From: Phocaeicola plebeius
Lineage (GTDB): Bacteria > Bacteroidota > Bacteroidia > Bacteroidales > Bacteroidaceae
Assembly (NCBI RefSeq): GCF_003437535.1
Contig: NZ_QSQT01000007.1
Location: 62,001 to 126,000, forward strand
Reading direction: 5' to 3'
Length of the DNA: 64,000 nt
This document shows positions 18,463-28,769 of this stretch, one piece after another; position 1 is the stretch's first letter; the number at the start of each line of letters is the position of its first letter. Below the pieces are notes generated by a model. It was not told where the DNA came from, did not search any database, and saw nothing but the letters and a program-made list of their open reading frames with translations. A program made the position numbers and the translations under genes.

Positions 18463-21400
18463 CTTCTTCTTTTTTTTCGACTTCAGGCTGTGGTTTTTTC
18501 TTCTTTCTGAAAATAAACAGTTCGCCCACTTTACTAACTTTCTTGCGCAGTACAATACCGGCTCCGGTTTCTATTACTTCTCCATCGAGCACACTTTCGT
18601 AGTTCTTATCATGGAAAAGCTTGACGTAGCGAGTACCACTGTTGTCCAGACGATATTCTAATGAGATATTATCAATGAATGACTCGTCCTGCTGCACATT
18701 ATTGCCGGTGGATACTTTTCCACCAATTACCACTCGGATACGGTTGTTCCAGAATCTCTTGGCAAACTGGAAGTTATAATCCGTAGATGTCTGTCCGGTT
18801 TCTTCTCCATTATTGGTTTCTATACCGAAATTCACATCAATGGTCTTGAGGGCACTTCCAGCCACTTTGGAAATCTGGTCTTGCAAGAAAGAGTTCATGA
18901 CACTGCTTCCACCACCTCCCAGTGTACTACCTTCCGTCAGGTACATACCTGTTACCAGCATGGTTACAGCCACCTTGTTCTTTTCTTCAGCCGACATGGA
19001 AGCCAATTCATTTTGCATGGTACCGTCATCCGGAGCATCAATGATAAAGGTAAATCCTAAATTCTCCAGTGTATTGGTGATGTTGACACCTACATCGAAG
19101 TTGACCATGCGCGATGCCTGCCCTTCTTGTGCTACTGAAGAACGTATTCTTTCCGTCGCTTTTATACTCATGAGAGGGTTCATCGCATTTCCATTCCACT
19201 GTATGTAACTTCCGCTTTGAATATGGAAGGTCTTTAACTGGATAATTGGGAGCTGGTATTTCATTTCACCGCTTAGAAGAGAATACCTTCCGTTCAGAAT
19301 GATGTTTCCTTCCGGAGTATATTGGAAAGACAAGTCGCCACCTCCTTCAAAGTACATGTAGTTGCTTCCTTTTTCATCCATATTGACACGGCACTGTACC
19401 CCTTCGTCTATGTGTAAGGTCATCAGCATGTCGATACCTCCTAGTGAGAGGGCTGGAAGAACCCTTCTTTGTGCAGAAGTCGTATCGCTGAAGTTGGTGA
19501 AGGTTACTGTTTCTTCCAGACGGTCTTCTACGGTCAGCGGAGAATCCTGTAGGATATAGGTAAAGTTACTGTTACCCAAAATATTCATGTTACCGCGTAT
19601 ATTCATGTTATCGGGTGTACCTTTAAGAGTAGAGTGGAAATCCACGTACAACTTCCCATATACGAGCGACTGTTTGGTCTGCTTGGCATTCAGCAATTCA
19701 AAATTGTTGGCATCCATCTTCAGGTTCATTTTCATCTGACTGAAATCTGCCATGTCCACATCCCCGTCAATGGTGAACGGAGTTTTCCCTTTGGTGAAGA
19801 TCTTGAAACGGTTGAATGTAAGCTTGCTGTCCTTGATTTCCACCGGTTTGTTATCAAATCGGAGGTTCAGAGATGCTTGCGGTACGTATACATTTACGCT
19901 ATCCAGGTTAATTTTTCCGTTCATGAGCGGTTGGGAAGCATTGCCGGACATTTGCATGGTACCGTCAATATCTCCACTCAGCATAGCCATCTTACCCGGA
20001 ATAAAAGAGTTTGCTATTTCCAGCGGGAAGTGATGCAATGCCATACGTGCATCTATCCGATCCTCTTTTTGTTCTTTCTCTTCAGCCGGGAAGTATGAGC
20101 CTTCTATACTGATTACTTCCTTGTCATTCTGCATGATGAGGCCGTTGATATGCTGTTCACCGGTTTGTTTGGGAAGGTAGACCGCACTCAAAGCCCAGTC
20201 GCCCAAAGCTATCCCGTTATATCTGAGCTGGTTGATGTTGTTCTCAAGAGAAATCTGATCCATGCCGTCTTCTGTCTGCACATAATGTGCTTCAGAGTTA
20301 ATCACGCCCTCGATGTCTGGCATATACGGAATCACTCGTTTGAACTCTCCAATGTTAATCTGAGTCAGGGATAGAGTCAAATCTTGCTGTGCCGTAGAAT
20401 CTGGAGTAGAATAGAAACTCAGTCCGGTACGCAATTCATCGTAAATGGACAAATTGGCCATGATTCGTCCGTCATCTCTCAGATAGATATAATTATCCGG
20501 ATTAACCGTAAACTTACGGTACACTAAGATAGGGTCAAATGGGGTGATGTGGAGACTGATTCCGCCTTTTTGCAGGCCAGCCACCATACCTATATTTACT
20601 CCACATTCTTTTTTACCGTTCAGATATTCAATAGTAGCATTAGCTTTGTCAGCTCCTATATCTCCATTCAGTGTAATATCGAAAGCTTCTTGGAACGGTT
20701 TGTCATTGGCTATGACTCCACTGTTAAACAAAATCTTATCAGGCTGTTGGGTGGCATTGAAATAGATGGTGTCAAGCGCTAGACTATCTGTCTTTAATCC
20801 ATAAAGATTCATCGACGCATTCAATCCTTCTGCAGGGGAGGTGCGTATATTCACATTCATGCGGTTAAAGTTTATCTTTTTGATGGCCAGTGTATTGGAA
20901 ATGGGGTTGTCCTTTCCTGCAAAGATTCTGAACTGGGTTTCTGGCCACAGCTCACGAAGGGCAACCTGATCAATTGATTTCTGCTTCCATTGTGCGCTCA
21001 GTGCATTCGTCAGTTTGGTTATCTGATTACCTAACTCATCAATACCTCCTCGGCTTCTGAATAGAAACGTCAGGTCACCCGCATTTGCGTAGCTCCTGAT
21101 AGAATCGCGTGCAGTGCTGAAGCCGAAATGTATATCTTTCGTCTTAAATGTCTTTTTTTCAGTGATTAAATTTATGTCTTTTACAGATAAACGGATACCG
21201 TGACTTTTTTTCATGTCCGTTCTCATGTGAATGTCGATATTTTCGGTAGTCCTTAACGGAGAACTGAGCAATCCCATTCCGTATAAATCAAGATTCTTCA
21301 CTTGAACCAACATATCCGCAGCAATTGCAGAAGGGTGTAGGGATGCATCTAACTGCGATGAGATATTCATCAGGTTGTCATTCACATCCAAGTTGAGGTT

Positions 21401-23053
21401 CGCTTTTGATTCTTTCAGGGCTGCATTAAGCTGTACGCCAGAGAAGACACGGGTTCCCCATTGAAGGTGGTTGAGTGCGGCATTGGCTGTTAATGTAGTT
21501 CGTTTGGAAAAAATATCTGTTCCTGCTCCTTCAAGTTGCATACCAGCAGAGAGATAAAACAACGAATCAGCTGGCAGGAAATCATGCAGGTTTAGCTCAC
21601 TGATTTGCATATCTGCCTTATAAGCTTCTTTAAGGAGGTTGTATTCCGCATTTAGCTGTACTTTTCCTTCATTCTGGCTTAAGGTAGTTTCGGTAAACAA
21701 ATCGTTACCTTTCATACCGGCCTTTCCATGAATATTCATTCCTGACGGAATAACTACTCCGTCGGTCAGGCTACTCAGAAAATCCATTTTATAGAAATCC
21801 GAGTTCAGGTTGATCACTCCCTCTCTGGAAAGACTGTCGAGCACATTTTTTACCGTTCCGTCCATTTCCATACGGAAACAATCGGGAATTTTAACCTGGC
21901 AAGTAGTCAGTTTCAGGTCACTCAGACTTCCATCTACCCCGATACGAACTTGTAATGGAGCTGCAGGGAAGAATTGAATAAATTCTTGTGGCATGTCTGG
22001 AATCAGTTTGAACAAATCAGCTTTACCGATTTCAGCCATGAACTGACCGTTCAATACGCCGTCCTGATTCTGTTCGGTGACCGACCAGTCTATCGTAGCC
22101 TTGAGAGCCAGAAAAGAATTTGCAGTTTTGATTTGTAAAGAAGGTACACGTATGGCTTTCTCATCTGCCTGTAATTGCCCCTCAGTCGATTTGATTTCCA
22201 GTCCCGAACGCTCTTTCAGCTCGAACTGATGCAGTAATGCCCGGATGTTATTCCCCTGATAATATAAAGAATCCATCTGTAAATTGATGTCGGTCACTGC
22301 AATATGTGACGGATCCAATCCCTTCTCTATAGGAGGTGTATTCCCTGAGTTATAGTATAATCCACTCTGTAAAAGCTTAAATTCTTTAGCGGAATAAGCC
22401 GCTTTATGCAAGTCAACCAGTCCGTCTCTTAAAGAAGCATTCCCGACTTTAAGCCCTAAGTTCATGGAGTCAAGTGGCATATCCATCTGAAAGTCCACAT
22501 TTGCCAAATCAATCTTTTCTAATTTAAACTTCCAGAATGTAGGTGCACTTTGGGTGGTATCTTGTGCGGTTGTATCTGCCAGGCATAGTTTCAGATTGGC
22601 ATCTTTTAGTGTGAGCTCGTTGAGCACAGCTGTTTCCGGCGTCAAGGCTACTCCATGCGATTTCAAGAAAAGTTCTCCCAGGTTTCCCTGCAAGGACATT
22701 CCTTCAATCAGGTCGACCGTATTGACTGAAGCGTTTTTCAGTTCCACTCCATCAATCTCTATCTGCTTCTTTACCAGAGGGAGTAATTGAATTTTTACGG
22801 TTAGTTTTTCCACATTCAGGAGCGTATCCTGAGGGTTGGTAACCGTGGTTTCATGGACTACTAAATTTAGCGGAAAAGAAAGCGAAATTCGTTGTATATG
22901 AATGTTCATCCCCGTAGCTTGCGAAGCGTATGATGTCGCCTTATCCACAATAAAATTCTGGATAGCAGGTATATAGATTAATATACACAAGACTATAAAA
23001 AGGATAAATGGACTTGCTAATACAATTCCTCCCCATTTTATATATTTTTTCAT
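18434..23053 (-). CDS. tamB: TamB-like envelope-spanning protein (DUF490/AsmA-like)
   Basis: About 1539 residues from Met at 23053 (MKKYIKWGG); a start five codons earlier is possible. A single N-terminal transmembrane anchor (about 8-32) is followed by a very long beta-rich region with AsmA-like repeats and the TamB C-terminal domain ('FEGGGDLSFQYTPEGNIILNGRYSLLSGEMKYQLPIIQLKTFHIQSGSYIQWNG', then 'GGGGSSVMNSFLQDQISKVAG'). TamB proteins are thought to bridge the inner and outer membranes as a hydrophobic groove. The C-terminus is lysine- and glutamate-rich. First gene of the tamB-tamA pair. Confidence 0.92.
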   Translation of the reverse strand: MKKYIKWGGIVLASPFILFIVLCILIYIPAIQNFIVDKATSYASQATGMNIHIQRISLSFPLNLVVHETTVTNPQDTLLNVEKLTVKIQLLPLVKKQIEIDGVELKNASVNTVDLIEGMSLQGNLGELFLKSHGVALTPETAVLNELTLKDANLKLCLADTTAQDTTQSAPTFWKFKLEKIDLANVDFQMDMPLDSMNLGLKVGNASLRDGLVDLHKAAYSAKEFKLLQSGLYYNSGNTPPIEKGLDPSHIAVTDINLQMDSLYYQGNNIRALLHQFELKERSGLEIKSTEGQLQADEKAIRVPSLQIKTANSFLALKATIDWSVTEQNQDGVLNGQFMAEIGKADLFKLIPDMPQEFIQFFPAAPLQVRIGVDGSLSDLKLTTCQVKIPDCFRMEMDGTVKNVLDSLSREGVINLNSDFYKMDFLSSLTDGVVIPSGMNIHGKAGMKGNDLFTETTLSQNEGKVQLNAEYNLLKEAYKADMQISELNLHDFLPADSLFYLSAGMQLEGAGTDIFSKRTTLTANAALNHLQWGTRVFSGVQLNAALKESKANLNLDVNDNLMNISSQLDASLHPSAIAADMLVQVKNLDLYGMGLLSSPLRTTENIDIHMRTDMKKSHGIRLSVKDINLITEKKTFKTKDIHFGFSTARDSIRSYANAGDLTFLFRSRGGIDELGNQITKLTNALSAQWKQKSIDQVALRELWPETQFRIFAGKDNPISNTLAIKKINFNRMNVNIRTSPAEGLNASMNLYGLKTDSLALDTIYFNATQQPDKILFNSGVIANDKPFQEAFDITLNGDIGADKANATIEYLNGKKECGVNIGMVAGLQKGGISLHITPFDPILVYRKFTVNPDNYIYLRDDGRIMANLSIYDELRTGLSFYSTPDSTAQQDLTLSLTQINIGEFKRVIPYMPDIEGVINSEAHYVQTEDGMDQISLENNINQLRYNGIALGDWALSAVYLPKQTGEQHINGLIMQNDKEVISIEGSYFPAEEKEQKEDRIDARMALHHFPLEIANSFIPGKMAMLSGDIDGTMQMSGNASQPLMNGKINLDSVNVYVPQASLNLRFDNKPVEIKDSKLTFNRFKIFTKGKTPFTIDGDVDMADFSQMKMNLKMDANNFELLNAKQTKQSLVYGKLYVDFHSTLKGTPDNMNIRGNMNILGNSNFTYILQDSPLTVEDRLEETVTFTNFSDTTSAQRRVLPALSLGGIDMLMTLHIDEGVQCRVNMDEKGSNYMYFEGGGDLSFQYTPEGNIILNGRYSLLSGEMKYQLPIIQLKTFHIQSGSYIQWNGNAMNPLMSIKATERIRSSVAQEGQASRMVNFDVGVNITNTLENLGFTFIIDAPDDGTMQNELASMSAEEKNKVAVTMLVTGMYLTEGSTLGGGGSSVMNSFLQDQISKVAGSALKTIDVNFGIETNNGEETGQTSTDYNFQFAKRFWNNRIRVVIGGKVSTGNNVQQDESFIDNISLEYRLDNSGTRYVKLFHDKNYESVLDGEVIETGAGIVLRKKVSKVGELFIFRKKKKPQPEVEKKEEDENEEEKNK

Positions 23054-23148
23054 ATACAGTTTAATCATTAGTTATGCGAATATATAAAAAAGAACCCAAA
23101 AGTGATACATTTTGTTTATGACAATGAGTTGAAATCACATTATTTGTT

Positions 23149-23156
23149 TACCTTTG
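23149..23156 (+). promoter_or_regulatory. -7 box for the nucleotidyltransferase gene
   Basis: TACCTTTG matches TAnnTTTG. A GTTG at 23128-23131 lies 17 bases upstream as a possible -33 box. The start codon is 27 bases downstream. Confidence 0.6.
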
Positions 23157-23183
23157 CGTAGTTACTAATTTTAATACAATTCT

Positions 23184-24089
23184 ATGAAACCAACTTTATT
23201 TGTACTGGCTGCCGGTATGGGGAGTCGTTACGGTGGCTTAAAACAGCTTGATGGACTGGGTCCTAACGGTGAAACAATCATGGATTATTCAATTTTTGAT
23301 GCTATCCGTGGTGGTTTCGGGAAATTGGTTTTCGTAATCCGTCGTGATTTTGAAAAAGATTTCCGTGAAAAGATTGTAAGCAAATATGAAAATCATATTC
23401 CTGTAGAAGTTGTGTTCCAGGATTTGAACGACCTGCCTGCTGGCTTTACTTGTCCGGAAGGCCGTGTTAAACCTTGGGGAACAAACCATGCAGTGTTGAT
23501 GGGTAAGAATGTAATTAAAGAACCATTTGCCGTAATCAATGCTGACGACTTCTATGGACGTGACAGTTTTGCCGTATTGGGTAAATACTTGTCAGAATTG
23601 CCGGAAGGTGCAAAGAACGACTACAGCATGGTAGGTTTTCGTGTAGGAAACACTTTGTCAGAAAGTGGAACGGTAGCTCGTGGTGTATGTGCAACTGATG
23701 AAAATGCTCATCTGACAACAGTCGTTGAACGTACTGAAATTATGCGTGTAGACGGTGTAGTTTCTTATAAGGATGAAAATGGCGAATGGGTTGGTATTGA
23801 AGATAATACTCCTGTTTCAATGAATATGTGGGGATTCACTCCTGATTATTTCCAATATTCAGAAGAATATTTCGCTGAATTCCTGAAAGAAAATATCAGC
23901 AACTTGAAATGTGAATATTTCATTCCGTTGATGGTGAACAAGCTGATTAATGAAGGAACTGCTACTGTAAAAGTACTGGATACTACTTCTAAGTGGTTTG
24001 GTGTGACATACGCTGCTGACCGTCAGAGTGTAGTTGACAAGATTCAGGCTTTGGTAGATGCTGGTGAATATCCTGCTAAATTGTTCTGA
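23184..24089 (+). CDS. Sugar-phosphate nucleotidyltransferase family protein
   Basis: A 301-residue GT-A-fold nucleotidyltransferase. The N-terminal nucleotide-binding loop 'LAAGMGSRYGGLKQLDGLGPNG' (about 8-29) and the metal-binding 'AVINADDFYG' (about 116-125) are intact. Such enzymes join a sugar-1-phosphate to an NTP to give an NDP-sugar. The substrate cannot be deduced; there are no sugar-pathway neighbours. A single-gene unit with its own promoter and terminator, divergent from tamB. Confidence 0.88.
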   Translation: MKPTLFVLAAGMGSRYGGLKQLDGLGPNGETIMDYSIFDAIRGGFGKLVFVIRRDFEKDFREKIVSKYENHIPVEVVFQDLNDLPAGFTCPEGRVKPWGTNHAVLMGKNVIKEPFAVINADDFYGRDSFAVLGKYLSELPEGAKNDYSMVGFRVGNTLSESGTVARGVCATDENAHLTTVVERTEIMRVDGVVSYKDENGEWVGIEDNTPVSMNMWGFTPDYFQYSEEYFAEFLKENISNLKCEYFIPLMVNKLINEGTATVKVLDTTSKWFGVTYAADRQSVVDKIQALVDAGEYPAKLF

Positions 24090-24123
24090 TTAGAAACAGA
24101 TTATAATACTTAGTATAATGAAG

Positions 24124-24156
24124 ACCGGGATTACAGAAATGTGATTCCGGTTTTTT
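24124..24156 (+). terminator. Terminator of the nucleotidyltransferase gene
   Basis: A 12-bp stem ACCGGGATTACA / TGTGATTCCGGT (with G-U pairs) around a GAAA tetraloop is followed by six Ts. Confidence 0.85.
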
Positions 24157-24235
24157 GCGTGTTATATGATGCATTAGAATTGTGAGTAAGTTATGGTATG
24201 GTTATGAATAAAAGTTTGTCGACGGGAAAATAAAA

Positions 24236-24276
24236 AACTACCCAAGAATGTGCAGAATACGCAAACTTGGGTAGTT
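24236..24276 (-). terminator. Terminator of susCD cassette A
   Basis: Perfect 11-bp arms AACTACCCAAG / CTTGGGTAGTT, with a T-run on the minus strand, lie 33 bases after the susD-A stop. The stem and part of the loop resemble the terminator of cassette B at 35188-35226. Confidence 0.8.
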
Positions 24277-24308
24277 CTATTTCTTCTTAAAAAGATGGAA
24301 GGGAAGGT

Positions 24309-25775
24309 TTATTTACCGCCGTTTATCCATGTCTTTTCAGAGTAGATATAATATCCATCTCCATAAACACTGCTGATATTAGGATTACTTAATACGCTAC
24401 TATTTCCGTATGGTAAACGTTCTGGGAATCGGTTGACTCCTCCTTGAGTGTTATACGGATTTGTCAAGACAATATAATTTTCACCCATTGCTTTTACACG
24501 GCGTAAATCATTATAAGTTTCCACTTGCTCATCTACGCTTTGAGCGATATATTTCTGTTCGAATACCTTTTGAAGTGTTGGTGTTCCTAATGAGCTGGCG
24601 TAAGCGCTGGCATCTGTATCATCATCAAACCAACCCATAATTTCACTTACAGAAGCTGCAACAGCCTTTTGGAATTCGGTAGTGGCGTCTTCATTAAGAC
24701 GTAATTTAACTTCTGAAAGAATAAAATATAATTCAGAAACGCTGAACATGTGAATAGGCTGTGAGCCTAAGTCGTACCATGCGGGATAGGCAAGACTTCC
24801 ATCGGCAACCTGCGCGATTTCTTCATCTCCAGGTTGATATGACCCTCCTTCTGACTTATCTGTTTTATAAATGTAATAAGGTAAACGAGGATCATCTGTT
24901 CCCATCAGATTTGTTACAGTCTTGGAAGAAGCTGTATATTCTCTACTCCATATATATGCACTCCAAGGATTGTCACAAGTAACTCCATTGAATTCTTTAA
25001 TCAAAAAACCTTTAAAGTTCAATTCTACTGCTTTTTCTGCGGCTTTCTTCACTTCTGTCAATAATGCTGTTTTATCTTCTGTAACAGCTAATTGATGCAA
25101 TAAATAGCGAGCTTTCAAAGCGTAAGCTGTAGCCATCCACTGTTCATTATCATTTCCAAAAGCAATATCCTGATTTCCGGCAGACTCTAAATCTTTACCT
25201 TTTTCAAGATTCTTTATAGCATCTTCAAGGGTATTTAATATACCTGTATAAACATCTTTCTGTGCATCCAGTTTGGGTTGAAGGTTTTCTTGGCCCTGTA
25301 ATGCTTCGCTATATGGAATATCTCCATGCATATCTGTCAATATTCCAAAATTCAAAGCTTCCAAAGTTTGTGCCATACCCAATAAGTCATATTTTTCGGC
25401 GTTACCTTGGGTTCCCGTCGTGATTTTTTCAATCATTTGGCGGATGTTCATAAGATTTCCATAGGTTGCATTCCATACGTTATTGAAAGTCGTAGATGCT
25501 GCCCATTCCGCAGAGTTACGTAACTCTGCTCTCATTAACTGGTTATTTCCAACTCCAATTTCTTGTTCGGTAAGAGAGGAAAGATAAAAAGCATAGTCTC
25601 CTGATACTGTACTGAAACCTGTAGCCATAATTGCATCTGTCAGCTGAAGTGCGGCTGATACATTTTCAGGAGAAGGATGTTGGTTATCCTTATTGATGTC
25701 ATCCATTATATCCTCGGTACAAGATGTGAGTCCGAGAAATGCAATAGATAAAACGGATAATATATATTTCTTCAT
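24309..25775 (-). CDS. SusD-like lipoprotein of cassette A (SusD_2 type)
   Basis: A 488-residue lipoprotein; the signal ends at Cys19 (LGLTSC), followed by acidic TEDIMDD. The sequence ('NNVWNATYGNLMNIRQMIEK', 'ILTDMHGDIPYSEALQ', 'ATAYALKARYLLHQLA', 'YNDLRRVKAMGENYIVLTNPYN') fits the SusD-like_2 subgroup rather than the RagB/SusD type of the other pairs here. It sits 18 bases after susC-A and would be expressed only when susC-A is joined to the mobile promoter. Substrate unknown. Confidence 0.88.
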   Translation of the reverse strand: MKKYILSVLSIAFLGLTSCTEDIMDDINKDNQHPSPENVSAALQLTDAIMATGFSTVSGDYAFYLSSLTEQEIGVGNNQLMRAELRNSAEWAASTTFNNVWNATYGNLMNIRQMIEKITTGTQGNAEKYDLLGMAQTLEALNFGILTDMHGDIPYSEALQGQENLQPKLDAQKDVYTGILNTLEDAIKNLEKGKDLESAGNQDIAFGNDNEQWMATAYALKARYLLHQLAVTEDKTALLTEVKKAAEKAVELNFKGFLIKEFNGVTCDNPWSAYIWSREYTASSKTVTNLMGTDDPRLPYYIYKTDKSEGGSYQPGDEEIAQVADGSLAYPAWYDLGSQPIHMFSVSELYFILSEVKLRLNEDATTEFQKAVAASVSEIMGWFDDDTDASAYASSLGTPTLQKVFEQKYIAQSVDEQVETYNDLRRVKAMGENYIVLTNPYNTQGGVNRFPERLPYGNSSVLSNPNISSVYGDGYYIYSEKTWINGGK

Positions 25776-25793
25776 ATTTGAATCGTATTTATT

Positions 25794-28754
25794 TTAGAAT
25801 TTAATAGTAAGTCCACCACCAAAGCTTGAAGTATTAGGAACAGAGAAGCGTTCAAAATATCCACTCATGTTATTGTTACCCTGTGATGATTCCGGGTCAA
25901 AATTCGGCAGATTAGCCCAGATTAAGATATTACGAGCAAATCCATATACAGAAATGTCGAAAATTCCCATCTTTGGTAATTGGTATGTCAGTGTTACATC
26001 GCGCAATTTTACGAAGCTAGTATCATAAATACCAGATTCAGAAATGTTGTAATATTCCTGATAATAAGCTTGCTTGCTAACTTCAACCGTGTTCTTTTCT
26101 CCTGTAGCTTCATCAATACCTTCTGCTACCATTGTTCCTTCATGGTATGGAAGAGATTCTTTTGTTGCACCGAAATAGTTTAATGTCATGTTTGTACCAT
26201 GATACATTTTTCCACCTTGCTGCCAGCTCCATGTAGTAGCTAAAGAAAGACGTTTGTAGCGTCCACCAAAAGTGATACCAGTTGTGAAATCCGGTGAACA
26301 GTTACCTAAGTTCTGGCTATCTCCTGTTGCTTGTGGTAAGCCATTAAGCAATAACATGTTTCCTTCGCTATCACGCTTGAATGCAGCACCATAGATATTA
26401 GGATAAGTACATCCAGCCTGTGCTCTAACCTGCGGCTCAACAAATCCACCCAACATAATAGATTCTACACCCGGTGCAAGTTCAATAACCTTGTTGAGGA
26501 TTCTGGTAAAGTTGATACCCAAATTCAAATCATAATCTTTACTTTGCAGAATAGCTGCATTGATAGAGAATTCATGTGCATGGGTACGCATCTTTCCGGC
26601 ATTTGTCATCATATATTGATAACCTATAGCACCATCTGTCGGTACAGAGAATATCTGATCTTTAACATTCTGTAAACTATAGGTATATTCCATTTTAATT
26701 CTGCTGTTGAATAAATGCAAATCAATACCGGCTTCATAGTTTACTGTATTTTGCGGCTTAAGATTCTCATCATATACTACATAATATGGTACGTATGATG
26801 AAACACCACTTGGAAGCGGATAAGATACCGGAGTGTAGGCCAAGAAACCTCCTCCGTAAGAAGGTGTATAGTAGAAGTTGTTGTAATAAGTACCAGCTTG
26901 ACCTACCTGTGCAAATGAGCCTCTTAATTTACCATAGTTGATTACACTGTTGCCTTCCAAGAATGGTAATTTAGTGAATTCCCATCCCAAAGAAACTGAA
27001 GGATAGAAGAAACTACGGCTTCCTCTAGGCATGGTAGATACGTAGTCATTACGTCCTGTAACAGTTAAATACAACTGGTCTTTCCAGGATGCAGACACAC
27101 TTCCAAAGAAACCTACAGTACGTTCTCTTCTTGTATATTCATTAGCACTGGCCAGGTTAGTCGCATTTCCAATGGTCGGGAATCCCGGGAAATTAAAATT
27201 GCTTGCATAATAGTCCCAAGTACGAATGTTTTCGTCATTAAATTCATTACCTAAGATGATGTTCAATCCCCATTCGTCTTCATTACCAAATCGACCGTCG
27301 AAATTAATGGTAAACAAGTTGTTGAAAACATTGTGTTGTGAACCATAATTTTCAATTTCGCCACCGAGTAGGGCACTTGTTGTACCCATTTCTTTTACAT
27401 CGGCATAATTAGAAGTCCAAATATCCAAACCTGCTTGTTCACGGAACTTCAAAGTAAATCCATCTCCCCAATTTAATTTTGGCTGATATTCAAGATATGC
27501 ATTGCCAAAAACACGGTTTGTGTGCTGCAAGTATTCATTATGATCAGCCCACCAATATGGGTTCACAAATGAAGTAGAACGGAAAAGTACTTGGTTCGTG
27601 ATATCTCCAGGTGCGTGTGTCGGGATTCCTTTCAGATCATATTCAGCAGGAGCAGAATATACGACGTTCATTATACCATCATTAGCACCAGGAGCAGATG
27701 TAATTTTGGTTGATGAATAGTTTGCAGAAAAACCAGTATTCCATTCTTCATTGATTTTCCAGTCAACCAAACCTCTGGCTCCCCAACGATTCATACCTGT
27801 AGATGGGATGATACCATTTTGATAAGAGTTGTTTAATCCAAATGAATAGTTTACCCCGTTGAGACTTTGTGATATATTTACATTTGTGTTTTCTGTAAAT
27901 CCAGTACCTAAGAAATCACCTACGTTGTCATAAATTTGCGGAGTTGTCCAACCATCAAGACCAGCTTTTGCACGTTGAGTGTTATAATATTGACCTTCAT
28001 GTTTACCAAATTCTGCAGTATATTGGTTGTCTGTATTTCCACCATAAACAGGATCATTTGCCAAATCTGTGATTTTAGGTCCCCATGTGCTGGAAGATGA
28101 AGGATTGTATGCGCTGATTTTATCGCCTTGTGCATATACTGTTTGACGTTCAAATTTTCTAGAAACACGCTGAGCACTCATGTTAGTAGAAATAGTAACA
28201 CTTGGCTTATTCAAGTTGTTTTTAGAACCGCGTTTTGTTGTAATTACAATGACACCATTAGATGCTCGAATACCATACAATGCAGAAGCAGCCTGTCCTT
28301 TGAGTACGTTAATGGTCTCAATATCTTCAGGGTTAATATCAATACTACGGTCTGCATAGTTTGCTCCTGTTACAGAACTACCGGTATCAAAGTCTGCTGA
28401 TGTATTGATAGGCATACCATCAATTACATACAAAGGTTGGTTGTTTCCATCAAATGAACGGGCTCCACGAATGATGATTTGAGAAGAGGCACCCGGAGCA
28501 CCAGACGATTGGCGTACTTCAACACCTGTCAGTTTACCTTGTATTGCATTAGCCAGTGATGTTGTACCACTTTTATTAAGTTGGTCAGATTTTAAATCTT
28601 GTGCAGCATATCCTAACGCCTTACGATCGCGTTTAATACCCATTGCTGTCACAACAACTTCATCAAGCTGCTCAGCATCAGATTTTAATACTACATTTAC
28701 AATTGGTTTAACTTTCACTTCCTGCGACTGCATTCCGATGAAAGAAATGACCAA
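25794..28754 (-). CDS. Silent 5'-truncated SusC transporter, cassette A
   Basis: A SusC/RagA protein missing its promoter, start codon, signal peptide and the first part of its carboxypeptidase-like domain. The 986-residue frame begins at LVISFIGMQSQEV, exactly at the shared recombination block, then has a TonB-box-like DEVVVTAMG, a plug domain ('INVLKGQAASALYGIRASNGVIVITT') and a complete barrel ending GGGLTIKF. The frame is open back through the palindrome 28755-28769, but an in-frame TAA stands at 28773-28775, so it cannot be made as is; the TTG at the cassette edge is not a credible start. Joining to the leader of susC-B after inversion would restore a protein of about 1058 residues in frame. 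The cassette is AT-rich compared with cassette C. Confidence 0.92.
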   Translation of the reverse strand: MVISFIGMQSQEVKVKPIVNVVLKSDAEQLDEVVVTAMGIKRDRKALGYAAQDLKSDQLNKSGTTSLANAIQGKLTGVEVRQSSGAPGASSQIIIRGARSFDGNNQPLYVIDGMPINTSADFDTGSSVTGANYADRSIDINPEDIETINVLKGQAASALYGIRASNGVIVITTKRGSKNNLNKPSVTISTNMSAQRVSRKFERQTVYAQGDKISAYNPSSSSTWGPKITDLANDPVYGGNTDNQYTAEFGKHEGQYYNTQRAKAGLDGWTTPQIYDNVGDFLGTGFTENTNVNISQSLNGVNYSFGLNNSYQNGIIPSTGMNRWGARGLVDWKINEEWNTGFSANYSSTKITSAPGANDGIMNVVYSAPAEYDLKGIPTHAPGDITNQVLFRSTSFVNPYWWADHNEYLQHTNRVFGNAYLEYQPKLNWGDGFTLKFREQAGLDIWTSNYADVKEMGTTSALLGGEIENYGSQHNVFNNLFTINFDGRFGNEDEWGLNIILGNEFNDENIRTWDYYASNFNFPGFPTIGNATNLASANEYTRRERTVGFFGSVSASWKDQLYLTVTGRNDYVSTMPRGSRSFFYPSVSLGWEFTKLPFLEGNSVINYGKLRGSFAQVGQAGTYYNNFYYTPSYGGGFLAYTPVSYPLPSGVSSYVPYYVVYDENLKPQNTVNYEAGIDLHLFNSRIKMEYTYSLQNVKDQIFSVPTDGAIGYQYMMTNAGKMRTHAHEFSINAAILQSKDYDLNLGINFTRILNKVIELAPGVESIMLGGFVEPQVRAQAGCTYPNIYGAAFKRDSEGNMLLLNGLPQATGDSQNLGNCSPDFTTGITFGGRYKRLSLATTWSWQQGGKMYHGTNMTLNYFGATKESLPYHEGTMVAEGIDEATGEKNTVEVSKQAYYQEYYNISESGIYDTSFVKLRDVTLTYQLPKMGIFDISVYGFARNILIWANLPNFDPESSQGNNNMSGYFERFSVPNTSSFGGGLTIKF

Positions 28755-28769
28755 AGTTCCGGCGGAACT
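28714..28769 (-). repeat. Recombination site A (56-bp shared block with palindrome)
   Basis: The minus-strand sequence is the same 56 bases found at 30787-30842 and 35610-35665. The palindrome AGTTCCGCCGGAACT occupies 28755-28769 and marks the edge of homology. Upstream of it the sequence is unrelated to the susC-B leader. Orientation is opposite to sites B and C. Confidence 0.9.

Noticed and set aside
25794..28754. susC-A as a decayed pseudogene
   Set aside because: The body is open over 986 codons with intact plug and barrel and an adjacent intact susD. Loss of only the promoter and leader at a recombination site indicates a silent cassette rather than decay.
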